Shown in pieces: positions 46,782-55,750 of a stretch of 64,000 nt of DNA. The notes under the pieces were generated by a model that did no database searches, was not told the DNA's origin, and saw only the letters and a program-made list of their open reading frames with translations. The DNA lies in contig NZ_FNUJ01000012.1 in the NCBI RefSeq assembly GCF_900107925.1, forward strand, positions 1 to 64,000. The letters run 5' to 3'. Position 1 is the stretch's first letter; every line of letters starts with the position of its first letter. A program made the translations under genes and the position numbers. This DNA is from Amycolatopsis pretoriensis (GTDB taxonomy: Bacteria > Actinomycetota > Actinomycetes > Mycobacteriales > Pseudonocardiaceae).

Positions 46782-49163
46782 CTACTTGCCGAACCCGGCC
46801 CGCCGCAAGGCATCCGCCATCGACCCACTGGCAGCGGAGTTGCCCCCGCGGTCCCGGCCACCGCCGCCACGCTGACCGCCGCCACCGGAACCGCCGCGAC
46901 GCTGACCGCCACCGCCGCCACCCTGCTGACCGCGATCACGACCGCCGCCGCCACCACCGCCGCCACGCGACGAGGAGGCGCCCGGCTCGTCGTCCAACCG
47001 CAGCGTCAGCGAAATCCGCTTCCGCGGCACATCGACGTCGAGAACCTTGACCTTCACGATGTCCCCGGGCTTCACGACCTCCCGCGGATCCTTCACGAAG
47101 TTCTTCGACAGTGCCGAAACGTGCGCCAGCCCGTCCTGGTGCACCCCGACGTCGATGAACGCCCCGAACGCGGCCACGTTCGTCACGACACCCTCGAGCC
47201 GCATCCCCGGCTTCAGGTCGCCGATCTTGTCGACGCCCTCGGCGAACGTCGCCGTCTTGAAGGCGGGACGCGGGTCGCGGCCCGGCTTGTCCAGCTCGGC
47301 CAGGATGTCCGTCACCGTCGGGAGACCGAACGTCTCGTCCACGAAGTCACCGGGCCGAAGCGACGACAGCGTGCGCGTGTTGCCGATCAGTGACCGCAGG
47401 TCCGAGCCCGTCGACGACAGGATCCGCCGGACCACCGGGTACGCCTCCGGGTGCACCGACGACGAGTCCAGCGGGTCGTCGCCGTCCGGGATGCGCAAGA
47501 AGCCCGCGCACTGCTCGAACGCCTTCGGGCCCAGCCGCGCGACCTCCTTCAGCGCCGTCCGGGACCGGAACGGCCCGTTCGTGTCGCGGTGGGACACGAT
47601 GTTCTCCGCCAGCCCCGTCGTGATGCCCGAGACGCGGGTCAGCAGCGGCGCCGAAGCCGTATTCACGTCCACGCCGACCGCGTTCACGCAGTCCTCGACC
47701 ACCGCGTCCAGCGAGCGCGACAGCGACACCTCGGACAGGTCGTGCTGGTACTGCCCGACGCCGATCGACTTCGGGTCGATCTTCACCAGCTCCGCCAGCG
47801 GGTCCTGCAGCCGCCGCGCGATCGAGACCGCGCCGCGCAGCGAGACGTCCATGCCGGGCAGCTCGGCCGAAGCGAACGCCGACGCCGAGTACACCGACGC
47901 ACCCGCTTCCGATACGACGGCCTTCGTCAGGTTCAACGCCGGGTGCTTCTTGATCAGCTCCTGCGCGAGCTTGTCCGTCTCGCGCGACGCCGTCCCGTTG
48001 CCGATCGAGATCAGGTCCACCTTGTGCCGCGCGCACAGCGCCGCGAGCTCGGCGATCGACTGGTCCCACTTGTTCGCCGGCTGGTGCGGGTAGATGACGT
48101 GGGTGTCGACGACCTTGCCGGTCGCGTCCACGACGGCCACCTTGACCCCGGTGCGGAAGCCCGGGTCGAGGCCCATCGTCGCGCGGGTGCCGGCCGGCGC
48201 GGCGAGCAGCAGGTCGCGCAGGTTGGACGCGAACACGCGCACGGCGTCGTCCTCGGCCGCCTGGCGCAGCCGCATCCGCAGGTCGATGCCCAGGTGCAGG
48301 AGGATCTTGGTGCGCCACGCCCAGCGCACGGTGTCGCCGAGCCACTTGTCGCCCGGGCGCCCCTGCTGGGTGATGCCGAACTTCGCGGCGATGCGCGCCT
48401 CGTACTCGGTCGGCCCGACCTGCGGCTCGTCGGTGGGCTCGTCGGGCGACATCGTGAGGTCGAGGACCTCCTCCTTCTCGCCGCGCAGCATCGCGAGGAT
48501 CCGGTGGGAGGGGAGCTTGGTGTACGGCTCGGAGAAGTCGAAGTAGTCGGAGAACTTGGCGCCCTCGTCCTCCTTGCCCGAGCGGACCTTGGCGACCAGG
48601 TGCCCCTGGCCCCACATCTTCTCCCGCAGGTCGCCGATCAGGTCGGCGTCCTCGGCGAAGCGCTCGACGAGGATCGCGCGGGCGCCGTCGAGGGCCGCCT
48701 GCGCGTCCGCGACGCCCTTGTCCGCGTCGACGAACACCGCGGCCGCCGCCTGCGGGTCCGTGGTCGGGTCGTTCAGGAGGCCGTCGGCCAGCGGCTCGAG
48801 ACCCGCTTCGCGCGCGATCATGGCCTTCGTGCGGCGCTTCGGCTTGTAGGGGAGGTAGATGTCCTCCAGTCGCGACTTGGTGTCCGCGGCGAGGATCGAC
48901 GCCTCGAGGGCGTCGTCGAGCTTGCCCTGGCTCCGGATCGACTCGAGGACGGCGAGCCGGCGCTCGTCGAGTTCCCGCAGGTAGCGCAGCCGCTCCTCGA
49001 GCGTGCGCAGCTGCGCGTCGTCGAGCATGCCGGTGACTTCCTTGCGGTAGCGCGCGATGAACGGCACGGTCGACCCGCCGTCGAGCAGGTCGACGGCGGC
49101 CTTGACCTGCCCTTCGCGCACGCCCAGTTCTTCGGCGATCTTCTGCTCGACCGACACGCTCAC
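46782..49163 (-). CDS. tex: Tex-family RNA-binding transcription accessory protein
   Basis: 793 residues from a GTG at 49163 behind AGGAG. Tex architecture is complete. An N-terminal helical domain comes first ([20 protein letters not shown]). Next is the YqgF/RNase H-like domain ([19 protein letters not shown]). The helix-hairpin-helix region follows ([20 protein letters not shown]). The S1 RNA-binding domain comes last ([20 protein letters not shown]). Residues about 735-793 are an unusual glycine/arginine-rich tail with runs of G and QRGG blocks, ending in the conserved-looking [13 protein letters not shown]. Tex associates with transcription complexes and nucleic acids. It is monocistronic. 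Confidence 0.95.
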   Translation of the reverse strand: MSVSVEQKIAEELGVREGQVKAAVDLLDGGSTVPFIARYRKEVTGMLDDAQLRTLEERLRYLRELDERRLAVLESIRSQGKLDDALEASILAADTKSRLEDIYLPYKPKRRTKAMIAREAGLEPLADGLLNDPTTDPQAAAAVFVDADKGVADAQAALDGARAILVERFAEDADLIGDLREKMWGQGHLVAKVRSGKEDEGAKFSDYFDFSEPYTKLPSHRILAMLRGEKEEVLDLTMSPDEPTDEPQVGPTEYEARIAAKFGITQQGRPGDKWLGDTVRWAWRTKILLHLGIDLRMRLRQAAEDDAVRVFASNLRDLLLAAPAGTRATMGLDPGFRTGVKVAVVDATGKVVDTHVIYPHQPANKWDQSIAELAALCARHKVDLISIGNGTASRETDKLAQELIKKHPALNLTKAVVSEAGASVYSASAFASAELPGMDVSLRGAVSIARRLQDPLAELVKIDPKSIGVGQYQHDLSEVSLSRSLDAVVEDCVNAVGVDVNTASAPLLTRVSGITTGLAENIVSHRDTNGPFRSRTALKEVARLGPKAFEQCAGFLRIPDGDDPLDSSSVHPEAYPVVRRILSSTGSDLRSLIGNTRTLSSLRPGDFVDETFGLPTVTDILAELDKPGRDPRPAFKTATFAEGVDKIGDLKPGMRLEGVVTNVAAFGAFIDVGVHQDGLAHVSALSKNFVKDPREVVKPGDIVKVKVLDVDVPRKRISLTLRLDDEPGASSSRGGGGGGGGRDRGQQGGGGGGQRRGGSGGGGQRGGGGRDRGGNSAASGSMADALRRAGFGK

Positions 49164-49242
49164 TGCAACACGCTCCTGCTTCGCCTGGTTCCGATCGTCT
49201 CATTCTGCCGTTTCCGCCACCCCGACTTTCGGATGGGGCTCC

Positions 49243-49271
49243 TTGACAATCAGATTGGTCTAGTCCATTTT
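49243..49271 (+). promoter_or_regulatory. Chitinase promoter with DasR (dre) site
   Basis: A TTGACA -35 (49243-49248) is followed by ATTGGTCTAGTCCATT (49254-49269), a one-mismatch match to the palindromic DasR core TGGTCTAGACCA. The site overlaps the spacer and the likely -10 region (CATTTT). GlcNAc-6-phosphate or related ligands release DasR in streptomycetes, so chitin breakdown products should induce this gene. Confidence 0.75.
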
Positions 49272-49308
49272 GTGGTGACCTGCCTCACCACCGTCGTGGA
49301 GGTCGCCC

Positions 49309-50793
49309 GTGGTCCCCAAGGTCCGGCTAGCCCTGCTTTCCCTACTTTCCGTGGTCGCGCTCAGTCTCGGCGTGACGTTCGTCCTCGCCGGCAACGCCGC
49401 CGCGGCGAACATCCTGGCCAACCCGGGCTTCGAGTCCGGCACCTCGGGCTGGACGTGCACCGCCACCCCGACCGCGGTGAGCACGCCGGTGCACAGCGGC
49501 AGCCGCGCGCTGAGCGCGACGCCGACGTCGTCGGACAACGCGCAGTGCTCGCAGACGCTCACCGTCTCGGCGAACACGGCGTACAAGCTGTCGGCGTGGG
49601 TCCAGGGCAGCTACGTCTACCTGGGCGTTTCCGGCTCGGCGACGACCAGCACGTGGACGCCGGGCGCGAGCGGCTACCAGCAGCTGTCGCTGAGCTTCAC
49701 GACCGGCTCGAGCACGTCGCTGACGGTGTACCTGCACGGCTGGTACGGCCAGCCGACGTACTACGCCGACGACGTCAGCCTCGACGGCCCGGGCACCCCG
49801 CCGCCGACGACGCCGACGACGCCGACCACGCCGACCACCCCGACGACGCCCCCGACCACCACCACTCCGCCGACGACGACCACGCCGCCGCCCACCCAGG
49901 GTGACCTGCCGAAGCACGTGCTGACCGGTTACTGGCAGAACTTCTACAACGGCGCCAAGGCACTGAAGCTGGCCGACGTGCCGACGAAGTACAACATCAT
50001 CGCGGTGTCGTTCGCCGACGCCACGGGCACGCCGGGCGCGGTGAGCTTCACGCTCGACTCCGGCCTGTCCTCGCAGCTCGGTGGCTACACGGACGCGCAG
50101 TTCAAGGCGGACGTCCGGACGGTCCAGGCGCGCGGCCAGAAGGTCATCATCTCGGTCGGCGGCCAGAACGGCACGATCAGTGTCAGCGACTCGAACTCGG
50201 CGAACAACTTCGCGAACAGTGTCAAGTCACTGATCTCCAACTACGGGTTCGACGGCGTCGACATCGACCTCGAGAACGGCATCAACGCCACGTACATGGG
50301 CCAGGCGCTGCGCAGCATCTACAACGGCGGCGGCAAGGTCATCACGATGGCGCCGCAGACGATCGACATGCAGTCGACGCAGGGTGGCTACTTCCAGCTG
50401 GCGCTGGGCATCAAGGACATCCTGACGGTCGTCAACATGCAGTACTACAACTCCGGCTCGATGCTGGGCTGCAACGGCAACGTCTACTCCCAGGGCACGG
50501 TCGACTTCCTGACCGCGCTGGCGTGCATCCAGCTCCAGGGCGGCCTGCGCGCGGACCAGGTGGGCCTGGGCCTCCCGGCGTCCTCGCAGGCGGCGGGCGG
50601 CGGCTACCAGGCGCCGTCGAACACGGTGTCGGCGCTGAACTGCCTGGCGAAGGGGACGTCGTGCGGCAGCTTCAAGCCGTCGGCGACGTACCCGTCGATC
50701 CGCGGCGCGATGACGTGGTCGATCAACTGGGACGCGTCGAACGGGTACGCGTTCGCCAATACGGTTTCGGCGGGTCTCGCGGGCCTGCCGTGA
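49309..50793 (+). CDS. Secreted GH18 chitinase with N-terminal carbohydrate-binding module
   Basis: 494 residues from a GTG at 49309 with GGAGG in front. Signal peptide LALLSLLSVVALSLGVTFVL. Residues about 30-160 are a jelly-roll binding module (NPGFESGTSGWTCTATP, YADDVSLDGPG). A PTTPTT-type linker spans about 163-198. The GH18 barrel (about 200-494) carries the catalytic DGVDIDLEN (DxxDxDxE) and VIISVGGQNGT, typical of ChiC-like streptomycete chitinases. It hydrolyses chitin outside the cell. A DasR site in the promoter and a hairpin terminator downstream make it a single-gene regulon member. Confidence 0.95.
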   Translation: MVPKVRLALLSLLSVVALSLGVTFVLAGNAAAANILANPGFESGTSGWTCTATPTAVSTPVHSGSRALSATPTSSDNAQCSQTLTVSANTAYKLSAWVQGSYVYLGVSGSATTSTWTPGASGYQQLSLSFTTGSSTSLTVYLHGWYGQPTYYADDVSLDGPGTPPPTTPTTPTTPTTPTTPPTTTTPPTTTTPPPTQGDLPKHVLTGYWQNFYNGAKALKLADVPTKYNIIAVSFADATGTPGAVSFTLDSGLSSQLGGYTDAQFKADVRTVQARGQKVIISVGGQNGTISVSDSNSANNFANSVKSLISNYGFDGVDIDLENGINATYMGQALRSIYNGGGKVITMAPQTIDMQSTQGGYFQLALGIKDILTVVNMQYYNSGSMLGCNGNVYSQGTVDFLTALACIQLQGGLRADQVGLGLPASSQAAGGGYQAPSNTVSALNCLAKGTSCGSFKPSATYPSIRGAMTWSINWDASNGYAFANTVSAGLAGLP

Positions 50794-50807
50794 CCGTGCG
50801 CTGAAGT

Positions 50808-50839
50808 AGGCCCTCCCGGAGGCGCGGCCGGGAGGGCCT
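50808..50839. terminator. Bidirectional hairpin, CGTGA-GGCA-like
   Basis: AGGCCCTCCCGG and CCGGGAGGGCCT (12-bp arms) are extended outward by imperfect CTGAAGT / TCTTCACG pairing. It lies between the convergent stops at 50793 and 50848. Confidence 0.75.
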
Positions 50840-50847
50840 CTTCACGT

Positions 50848-51990
50848 TCAGCGGTAAGGGCGGAAGAACTCGCGCAGCTCCGCCGCGTACAGCTCGGGCT
50901 CCTCGAACGGCGCGAAGTGCCCACCCCGCTCGGGTTCGGTGACCCGCGCGACGTTCGCCGCCCGCTCGAGCCAGGCCCGCGGCGGCGGCAGGATGTCGCC
51001 GGGGAACAGCGAAAAGCCGGACGGCACCTCGACGCGCTCGGCTCTGCGCGCCGGTGGGATCCCGGCGTTCGCGTGGTACATCCGCATCGACGAGCCGATC
51101 GTCCCGGTGAGCCAGTAGAGCGTCACATTGGTGAGGATCTCGTCCTTCGTGAAGCTCCGCTCGACGTCACCGCCGCAGTCGCTCCACGCCCGCATCTTCT
51201 CGACGATCCACGCGGCCAGCCCGACCGGCGAGTCGGTCAGCCCGAAGGCGGCGGTCTGCGGCTTCGTGCTGTGCATCGCCGCATAGGCCCCTTCGGTCGC
51301 GCGCCAGGCCGGCCACGCGGCCAGCCAGTCGCGTTCTTCCGGCGTGAGGTCCGCCGGGTCGCCGGTGAACACCGGTGCGACCGCGTCCGTCCGGTGCAGC
51401 GCCACCACCCGCTCGGGGTGGTCGAGCGCGAGGAAGCGGCCGACGTGGCTGCCGATGTCCCCGCCCGCCGCGCCGAACCGCTCGTAGCCGAGCGTGCTCA
51501 TCAGCTCGGCCCACAGCCCGGCGACGGCGACCGAGTCGACGGCCGCGTGGCCGGAGTACCCGAAGCCCGGCATGTCCGGCACGACGATGTCGAACGCGTC
51601 GGCGGGGTCGGCGCCGTGCGCGCCGGGGTCGGTCAAGAGCGGGATCACCTTCGAATAGCGCCAGAACGAGTCCGGCCAGCCGTGCGCGAGGACCAGCGGC
51701 AGCGCGATCCCGGACGGCGCCTTCGCGTGCACGTAATGGATCCCGTGCCCTCCCACCGAAGTGCGGAAGCGGGGGAGCCGGTTCAGCGCGGCCTCCTGCG
51801 CCGCCCAGTCGAACTCCTCGGCCCAGTAGGTGACCAGCTCGCGGAGGTAGGCGACGTCGGTGCCGAGCGACCAGCCGGCGTCCTCGGGGGACTCCGGCCA
51901 GCGCGTGGCCCGCAGTCGTGCTCGCAGGTCTTCGATCGTCGCCGGAGGGGTCTGCGGGCTGAACCGCTCGGCGGTGGGGTGCTCAGTCAT
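50848..51990 (-). CDS. Epoxide hydrolase (alpha/beta hydrolase with EHN domain)
   Basis: 380 residues from the ATG at 51990. An N-terminal epoxide-hydrolase domain (about 15-120: IEDLRARLRATRWPESPEDA, EFDWAAQEAALNRLPRFRTS) precedes the alpha/beta hydrolase core with oxyanion motif HGWPDSFWRY, nucleophile aspartate in GAAGGDIGSHVGR, and the catalytic histidine in RGGHFAPFEEPE. It converts epoxides to diols in the cytoplasm. It is divergent from a CGNR regulator across a 66-bp dyad that reaches both start codons, so the two form a likely regulator-target pair. Confidence 0.9.
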   Translation of the reverse strand: MTEHPTAERFSPQTPPATIEDLRARLRATRWPESPEDAGWSLGTDVAYLRELVTYWAEEFDWAAQEAALNRLPRFRTSVGGHGIHYVHAKAPSGIALPLVLAHGWPDSFWRYSKVIPLLTDPGAHGADPADAFDIVVPDMPGFGYSGHAAVDSVAVAGLWAELMSTLGYERFGAAGGDIGSHVGRFLALDHPERVVALHRTDAVAPVFTGDPADLTPEERDWLAAWPAWRATEGAYAAMHSTKPQTAAFGLTDSPVGLAAWIVEKMRAWSDCGGDVERSFTKDEILTNVTLYWLTGTIGSSMRMYHANAGIPPARRAERVEVPSGFSLFPGDILPPPRAWLERAANVARVTEPERGGHFAPFEEPELYAAELREFFRPYR

Positions 51991-51991
51991 C

Positions 51992-52057
51992 GACACCACT
52001 GAAACGTATAGCCGGTGTCGCAATTCGTCAACACCGGTATCGAGTTACAGTGGTGTC
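51992..52057. promoter_or_regulatory. 66-bp nested dyad between divergent genes
   Basis: Outer arms GACACCACTGAAAC (51992-52005) and GTTACAGTGGTGTC (52044-52057) match at 13 of 14 positions. Inner arms CCGGTGT (52012-52018) and ACACCGG (52031-52037) share the same centre at 52024.5. A TACAGT -10-like hexamer (52046-52051) sits inside the right arm, 6 nt before the ATG at 52058, suggesting a leaderless mRNA. Occupancy would block both promoters. Confidence 0.75.
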
Positions 52058-52570
52058 ATGGTGGGCGATCTGACCTTGGTCGAGCAGTTCCTCAACACGC
52101 TCGACGAGCGGAGCTTCCGCAAGCACGGCAAGCAGCACGTGCCCGCCGACCACCTGACTTCGGTCGACGAGCTGGCGAGCTGGCTCGCGGACCACGGTTT
52201 TCCCGGGCATGGGGGCGAGGCCGGCTTGGCCGCCGCGCGCGCCCTGCGCGCCGCGCTGCGGGAGACGCTCGGCGGCGGGGGCGGCGAAGCTCTCGGCGAT
52301 TTCCCGCTGCGGCTGGCGCCGGACCCGGACGGCCGCTTGCGCGTCGCCGCGGACAGCGGCGTGCCGGGCCTCGACGCGATCGTCGAGGCGGTGGCGGTGA
52401 GCGTGGCCGGCGGCGGCTTCCACCGGCTGAAGCTGTGCGCGGCGGAGGACTGCCGGTGGGCCTTCCACGACACGTCCCGCAACGGCGGCGGCCGCTGGTG
52501 CGGGATGGAGACGTGCGGCAACCGGGCGAAGACGCGCGCCTACCGCCGCCGTCCGGCTACACCGGCGTGA
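52058..52570 (+). CDS. CGNR zinc-finger (ABATE-domain) regulator
   Basis: 170 residues. The N-terminal ABATE-type helical domain (LVEQFLNTLDERSFRKHG, SVDELASWLADHGF) precedes a C-terminal CGNR zinc finger (LKLCAAEDCRWAFHDTSRNG, RWCGMETCGNRAKTRAYRRR) with four cysteines and the eponymous CGNR. These proteins are thought to be stress-related transcription regulators. The ATG lies directly after the dyad's right arm with no Shine-Dalgarno, fitting a leaderless transcript. Its 3' end overlaps the convergent GMC oxidoreductase gene by 14 bp. Confidence 0.9.
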   Translation: MVGDLTLVEQFLNTLDERSFRKHGKQHVPADHLTSVDELASWLADHGFPGHGGEAGLAAARALRAALRETLGGGGGEALGDFPLRLAPDPDGRLRVAADSGVPGLDAIVEAVAVSVAGGGFHRLKLCAAEDCRWAFHDTSRNGGGRWCGMETCGNRAKTRAYRRRPATPA

Positions 52571-54215
52571 TCGGAAGCCGCAGCGCGCCCGGCGCCTCCG
52601 AAGGCACGGCCGGGTTCTTCGGCGCCACCGCCGCCACCCGCCGGTAAGCGGAGCCCAGGTCGGGGCGCGGATCCGGCTCACCGTGATTCGGCCAGAACGC
52701 CATCGCCCGCTCGGCCTGCGCGGTGATCGTCAGCGACGGGTTCACGCCCAGGTTCGCCGAGATCGCCGAGCCGTCGACGACGTGCAGGCCCGGGTACCCG
52801 TACAGCCGCTGGTAGGGATCGACGACGCCGGTGTCGGGGGAGTCGCCGATCGCGCAGCCGCCGATGAAGTGGCCGGTGATGGGGATGTTCGCCATGTCCG
52901 TCCAGGCCCCCTGCGGGAGCCCGCCGATCTTCTCGGCCACCCGGCGGGTCACCTCGTGGCCCGGTGGGATCCACGATGGTGACGGCTGTCCCGCTCCCTG
53001 GCGGGTCGTCATCCGGCGGCCGAACAGCCCGCGTTTCGTGTACGTCGTCACGGAGTTGTCGAGCGTTTGCATCACCAGCAGCCCGATCATCCGCTCCGAC
53101 CACCGGCGCGGGTTGTGGATCCGCAGCAGGTTCTTGCGGGAACGCCACAGCTCGCGCAACCCCAGTACCCACCGGCGGCGGCCCGGTTCGCCGTCCACCA
53201 GCACCGTCGCCATCAAGCCCATCACGTTGCTGCCGCGCCCGTACCGCACCGGCTCCACGTGCGTGACGTCGTCCGGGTGGATCGATGACGTGATCGCGAC
53301 CCCGCGCGAGTAGTCCGTATCCGACCGCAGCGACCGCGCCGCCAGCACGGCTTCGGAGTTCGTCCGGGCCAGGAGCCCCAGCCGAGGCGACAACGCGGGC
53401 AACGTCCCCGTGTCGCGCATCCGGTGCAGCAACCGCTGCGTCCCCAGAGCCGCCGCCGAGAAGACGACCTGCGACGCGGTGAACGTCCGGCGGGAAACAC
53501 CGCCGGTTCGCCGCGTGCCGACCGCGTACCCGCCGTCGATCGGCCGGACGGAAACGGCGGTGGTCAAGGGATGAACCACCGCGCCCGCCTGCTCGGCCAG
53601 GTACAGGTAGTTCTTGACGGTCGTGTTCTTCGCCCCGACCCGGCACCCGGTCATGCACTCGCCGCACAGCGTGCAGGAGGAGCGCAGGGGACCGGCGCCG
53701 CCGAAGAACGGGTCCACCCCGGACTGTCCGAAGTAGACGCCGACCGGCGTGCGGCGGTAGGTGTGCCCGATGCCCATGTCCGCGGCGACGTCCCGGAGCA
53801 CCCGGTCGGCGGCCGTCGTCGCCGGGTTCTCGACCACGCCCAGCATCCGCTTCGCCTGGTCGTAGTACGGCGCCAGCTCGTCCTTCCAGTCCGTGATGTG
53901 CGCCCACTGCGGGTCTTCGTAGAACTTGTCCGGCGGCTCGTACAACGTGTTCGCGTACACCAGCGAACCGCCGCCGACGCCGGAGCCGCTCATCACGAAC
54001 GTGTTCTTCAGCAGCGTGAGCCGCTGGATGCCGAAGCAGCGCAGCGCCGGCGCCCACAGGTACTTCCGCAGCCGCCACGACGTCTTGGCGAACTCGTCGT
54101 CGGCGAACCGGCGGCCGGTCTCCAGCACGCCGACGCGGTAGCCCTTCTCGGTCAGCCGCAACGCCGTGACGCTGCCGCCGAACCCGGACCCGATCACCAG
54201 GACGTCGTAGTCCAT
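52557..54215 (-). CDS. GMC/cholesterol-oxidase-like FAD oxidoreductase
   Basis: 552 residues from the ATG that shares its A with the upstream stop. The FAD-binding motif VIGSGFGGSVTALRL is at the N-terminus. GSGVGGGSLVYANTLYEPP and the cysteine-rich SCTLCGECMTGCRVGAKNTT match the ChoD-like branch of GMC oxidoreductases. ITGHFIGGCAIG and VDGSAISANLGVNPSLTI form the C-terminal FAD/active-site region. It should oxidise a secondary or sterol-type alcohol to a ketone. Coupled to a Baeyer-Villiger monooxygenase, the pair could turn a cyclic alcohol into a lactone. Confidence 0.88.
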   Translation of the reverse strand: MDYDVLVIGSGFGGSVTALRLTEKGYRVGVLETGRRFADDEFAKTSWRLRKYLWAPALRCFGIQRLTLLKNTFVMSGSGVGGGSLVYANTLYEPPDKFYEDPQWAHITDWKDELAPYYDQAKRMLGVVENPATTAADRVLRDVAADMGIGHTYRRTPVGVYFGQSGVDPFFGGAGPLRSSCTLCGECMTGCRVGAKNTTVKNYLYLAEQAGAVVHPLTTAVSVRPIDGGYAVGTRRTGGVSRRTFTASQVVFSAAALGTQRLLHRMRDTGTLPALSPRLGLLARTNSEAVLAARSLRSDTDYSRGVAITSSIHPDDVTHVEPVRYGRGSNVMGLMATVLVDGEPGRRRWVLGLRELWRSRKNLLRIHNPRRWSERMIGLLVMQTLDNSVTTYTKRGLFGRRMTTRQGAGQPSPSWIPPGHEVTRRVAEKIGGLPQGAWTDMANIPITGHFIGGCAIGDSPDTGVVDPYQRLYGYPGLHVVDGSAISANLGVNPSLTITAQAERAMAFWPNHGEPDPRPDLGSAYRRVAAVAPKNPAVPSEAPGALRLPITPV

Positions 54216-55675
54216 CACGCCACCACCCGGTAATCGGCCACCTCGAGCCGCCGGGTCCGGCGGTCGTACTCGGTGACCAGGCCCGGCCAGTTGGTCGTCA
54301 CCCGGCCGTCGGCCTGGCGGTACCAGCTGGTGCACGCGCTCCAGACGCTGTGGCCCAGCCGCTTCTGAACCTCGCGGTCGTAGCGTTCTTCGACGTCCGC
54401 TCGGACGTCCACATAGGACACACCCGGCCGGGAAAGCTGCTCCACCGCCTGGCGGATGTAGCGCGCCTGGCGCTCGATCATGTAGATGATGGACCCGGCG
54501 CCGAGGTTGGTGTTGGGCCCGTAGACGCAGAACATGTTCGGGAAGCCGGGCACGGCCATGCCCAGGTACGCCCGCGCGCCGCCGGCCCACTCGTCCCGCA
54601 GCGACCGGCCGTCGAGCCCGGTCACCTTCATCCGGCCGAGGAACTCCGTCGCGGCGAACCCGGTGCCGTACACCACGACGTCCGCCTCGAGCTCAGTCCC
54701 GTCCTCGACGAGCACGCCGCGCGGGGTGATCGACGAGATCCGCCGCGTCTCGACGTCGACGTTCGGCTGCGCCAGCGCGGGCAGGTACTCGTTGGTGAAC
54801 AGGATCCGCTTGCAGCCCAGGGGATAGGCCGGCTTCAGCTTCGCCCGCAGCTCGGGGTCCTTGATGTGGCGGCGCCGCAGCTGCGCGGTCCGCAGCTCGA
54901 ACATCTTCGCCAGCATGGGGTGCTTGGTCATCGCGTACGTCGCGTACTCGGCGAGCAGGAAGATCCGCAGCCGGCCGAGCAGCTGCGTGGGCGGCAGGTG
55001 CTCGAACAGCCAGTGCTGCCAGCGCCGGTAGCTCGGGTCGGACTTCGCCATGACGTACGGCGGCGTGCGTTGGAAGACGGTGACGTGCTTCGCGTGCTTG
55101 CGCAGCTCGGGCACGAACTGGACGGCGCTGGCGCCGGTCCCGATCACCGCCACGCGCTTGCCGGTCAGCTCGACGCCGTGGTCCCAGCGCGCGGAGTGGA
55201 AGGCGTCGCCGGCGAAGCTCTCGCGGTTCGGGAGGTCCGGCAGCACCGGCCGGGACAGCTGGCCGACGGCCGGGACGAAAACGTTTGCTTCGTACGTTTC
55301 GCCCGTGGTTTCGACGCGCCAGACGCCGCGTCCGGCGTCGAACGCGGCCCCGGTGACCTCGGTGCGGTACCGGATGTGCGGCTCGAGGCCGTACTTGGCG
55401 ATGACGCGGCGCAGGTAGGCCAGGATGTCGGGCTGGTAGGAGAACCGCTTCGGCCAGCGCGGGTTCGGTTCGAAGGAGTACGAGTACAGCGGCGACGGGA
55501 TGTCGCACGCGGCGCCGGGGTAGGTGTTGTCCCGCCAGACGCCGCCGGGCTCGGCCGCGCTCTCCAGGATCGTGAAGTCGGTGAACCCGGCGCGCTTGAG
55601 CTCGACCGCCGTCCCGATGCCGCCGAACCCGGTGCCCACGATCAGCACCGACGGCCCCTTCGCCGAACTACTCAT
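54215..55675 (-). CDS. Baeyer-Villiger-type flavin monooxygenase
   Basis: 486 residues from the ATG at 55675. N-terminal FAD motif VLIVGTGFGGIGTA, NADPH motif VAVIGTGASAVQFVPEL, and between them the type I BVMO fingerprint F-x-G-x3-H-x3-W-D (FAGDAFHSARWD). VYGTGFAATEF is a further conserved block. It uses NADPH and O2 to insert oxygen next to a ketone or to oxidise heteroatoms. The stop overlaps the start of the GMC oxidoreductase, implying sequential chemistry on one substrate class. The epoxide hydrolase nearby fits general xenobiotic or terpenoid/steroid use. Confidence 0.92.
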   Translation of the reverse strand: MSSSAKGPSVLIVGTGFGGIGTAVELKRAGFTDFTILESAAEPGGVWRDNTYPGAACDIPSPLYSYSFEPNPRWPKRFSYQPDILAYLRRVIAKYGLEPHIRYRTEVTGAAFDAGRGVWRVETTGETYEANVFVPAVGQLSRPVLPDLPNRESFAGDAFHSARWDHGVELTGKRVAVIGTGASAVQFVPELRKHAKHVTVFQRTPPYVMAKSDPSYRRWQHWLFEHLPPTQLLGRLRIFLLAEYATYAMTKHPMLAKMFELRTAQLRRRHIKDPELRAKLKPAYPLGCKRILFTNEYLPALAQPNVDVETRRISSITPRGVLVEDGTELEADVVVYGTGFAATEFLGRMKVTGLDGRSLRDEWAGGARAYLGMAVPGFPNMFCVYGPNTNLGAGSIIYMIERQARYIRQAVEQLSRPGVSYVDVRADVEERYDREVQKRLGHSVWSACTSWYRQADGRVTTNWPGLVTEYDRRTRRLEVADYRVVA

Positions 55676-55750
55676 GGAGAAAAAGCTACGCAGCGGGAGC
55701 CTGTGACAACAGGCCACGAACGGTCACCCGATCGAGAATTCCGGCCAGCC

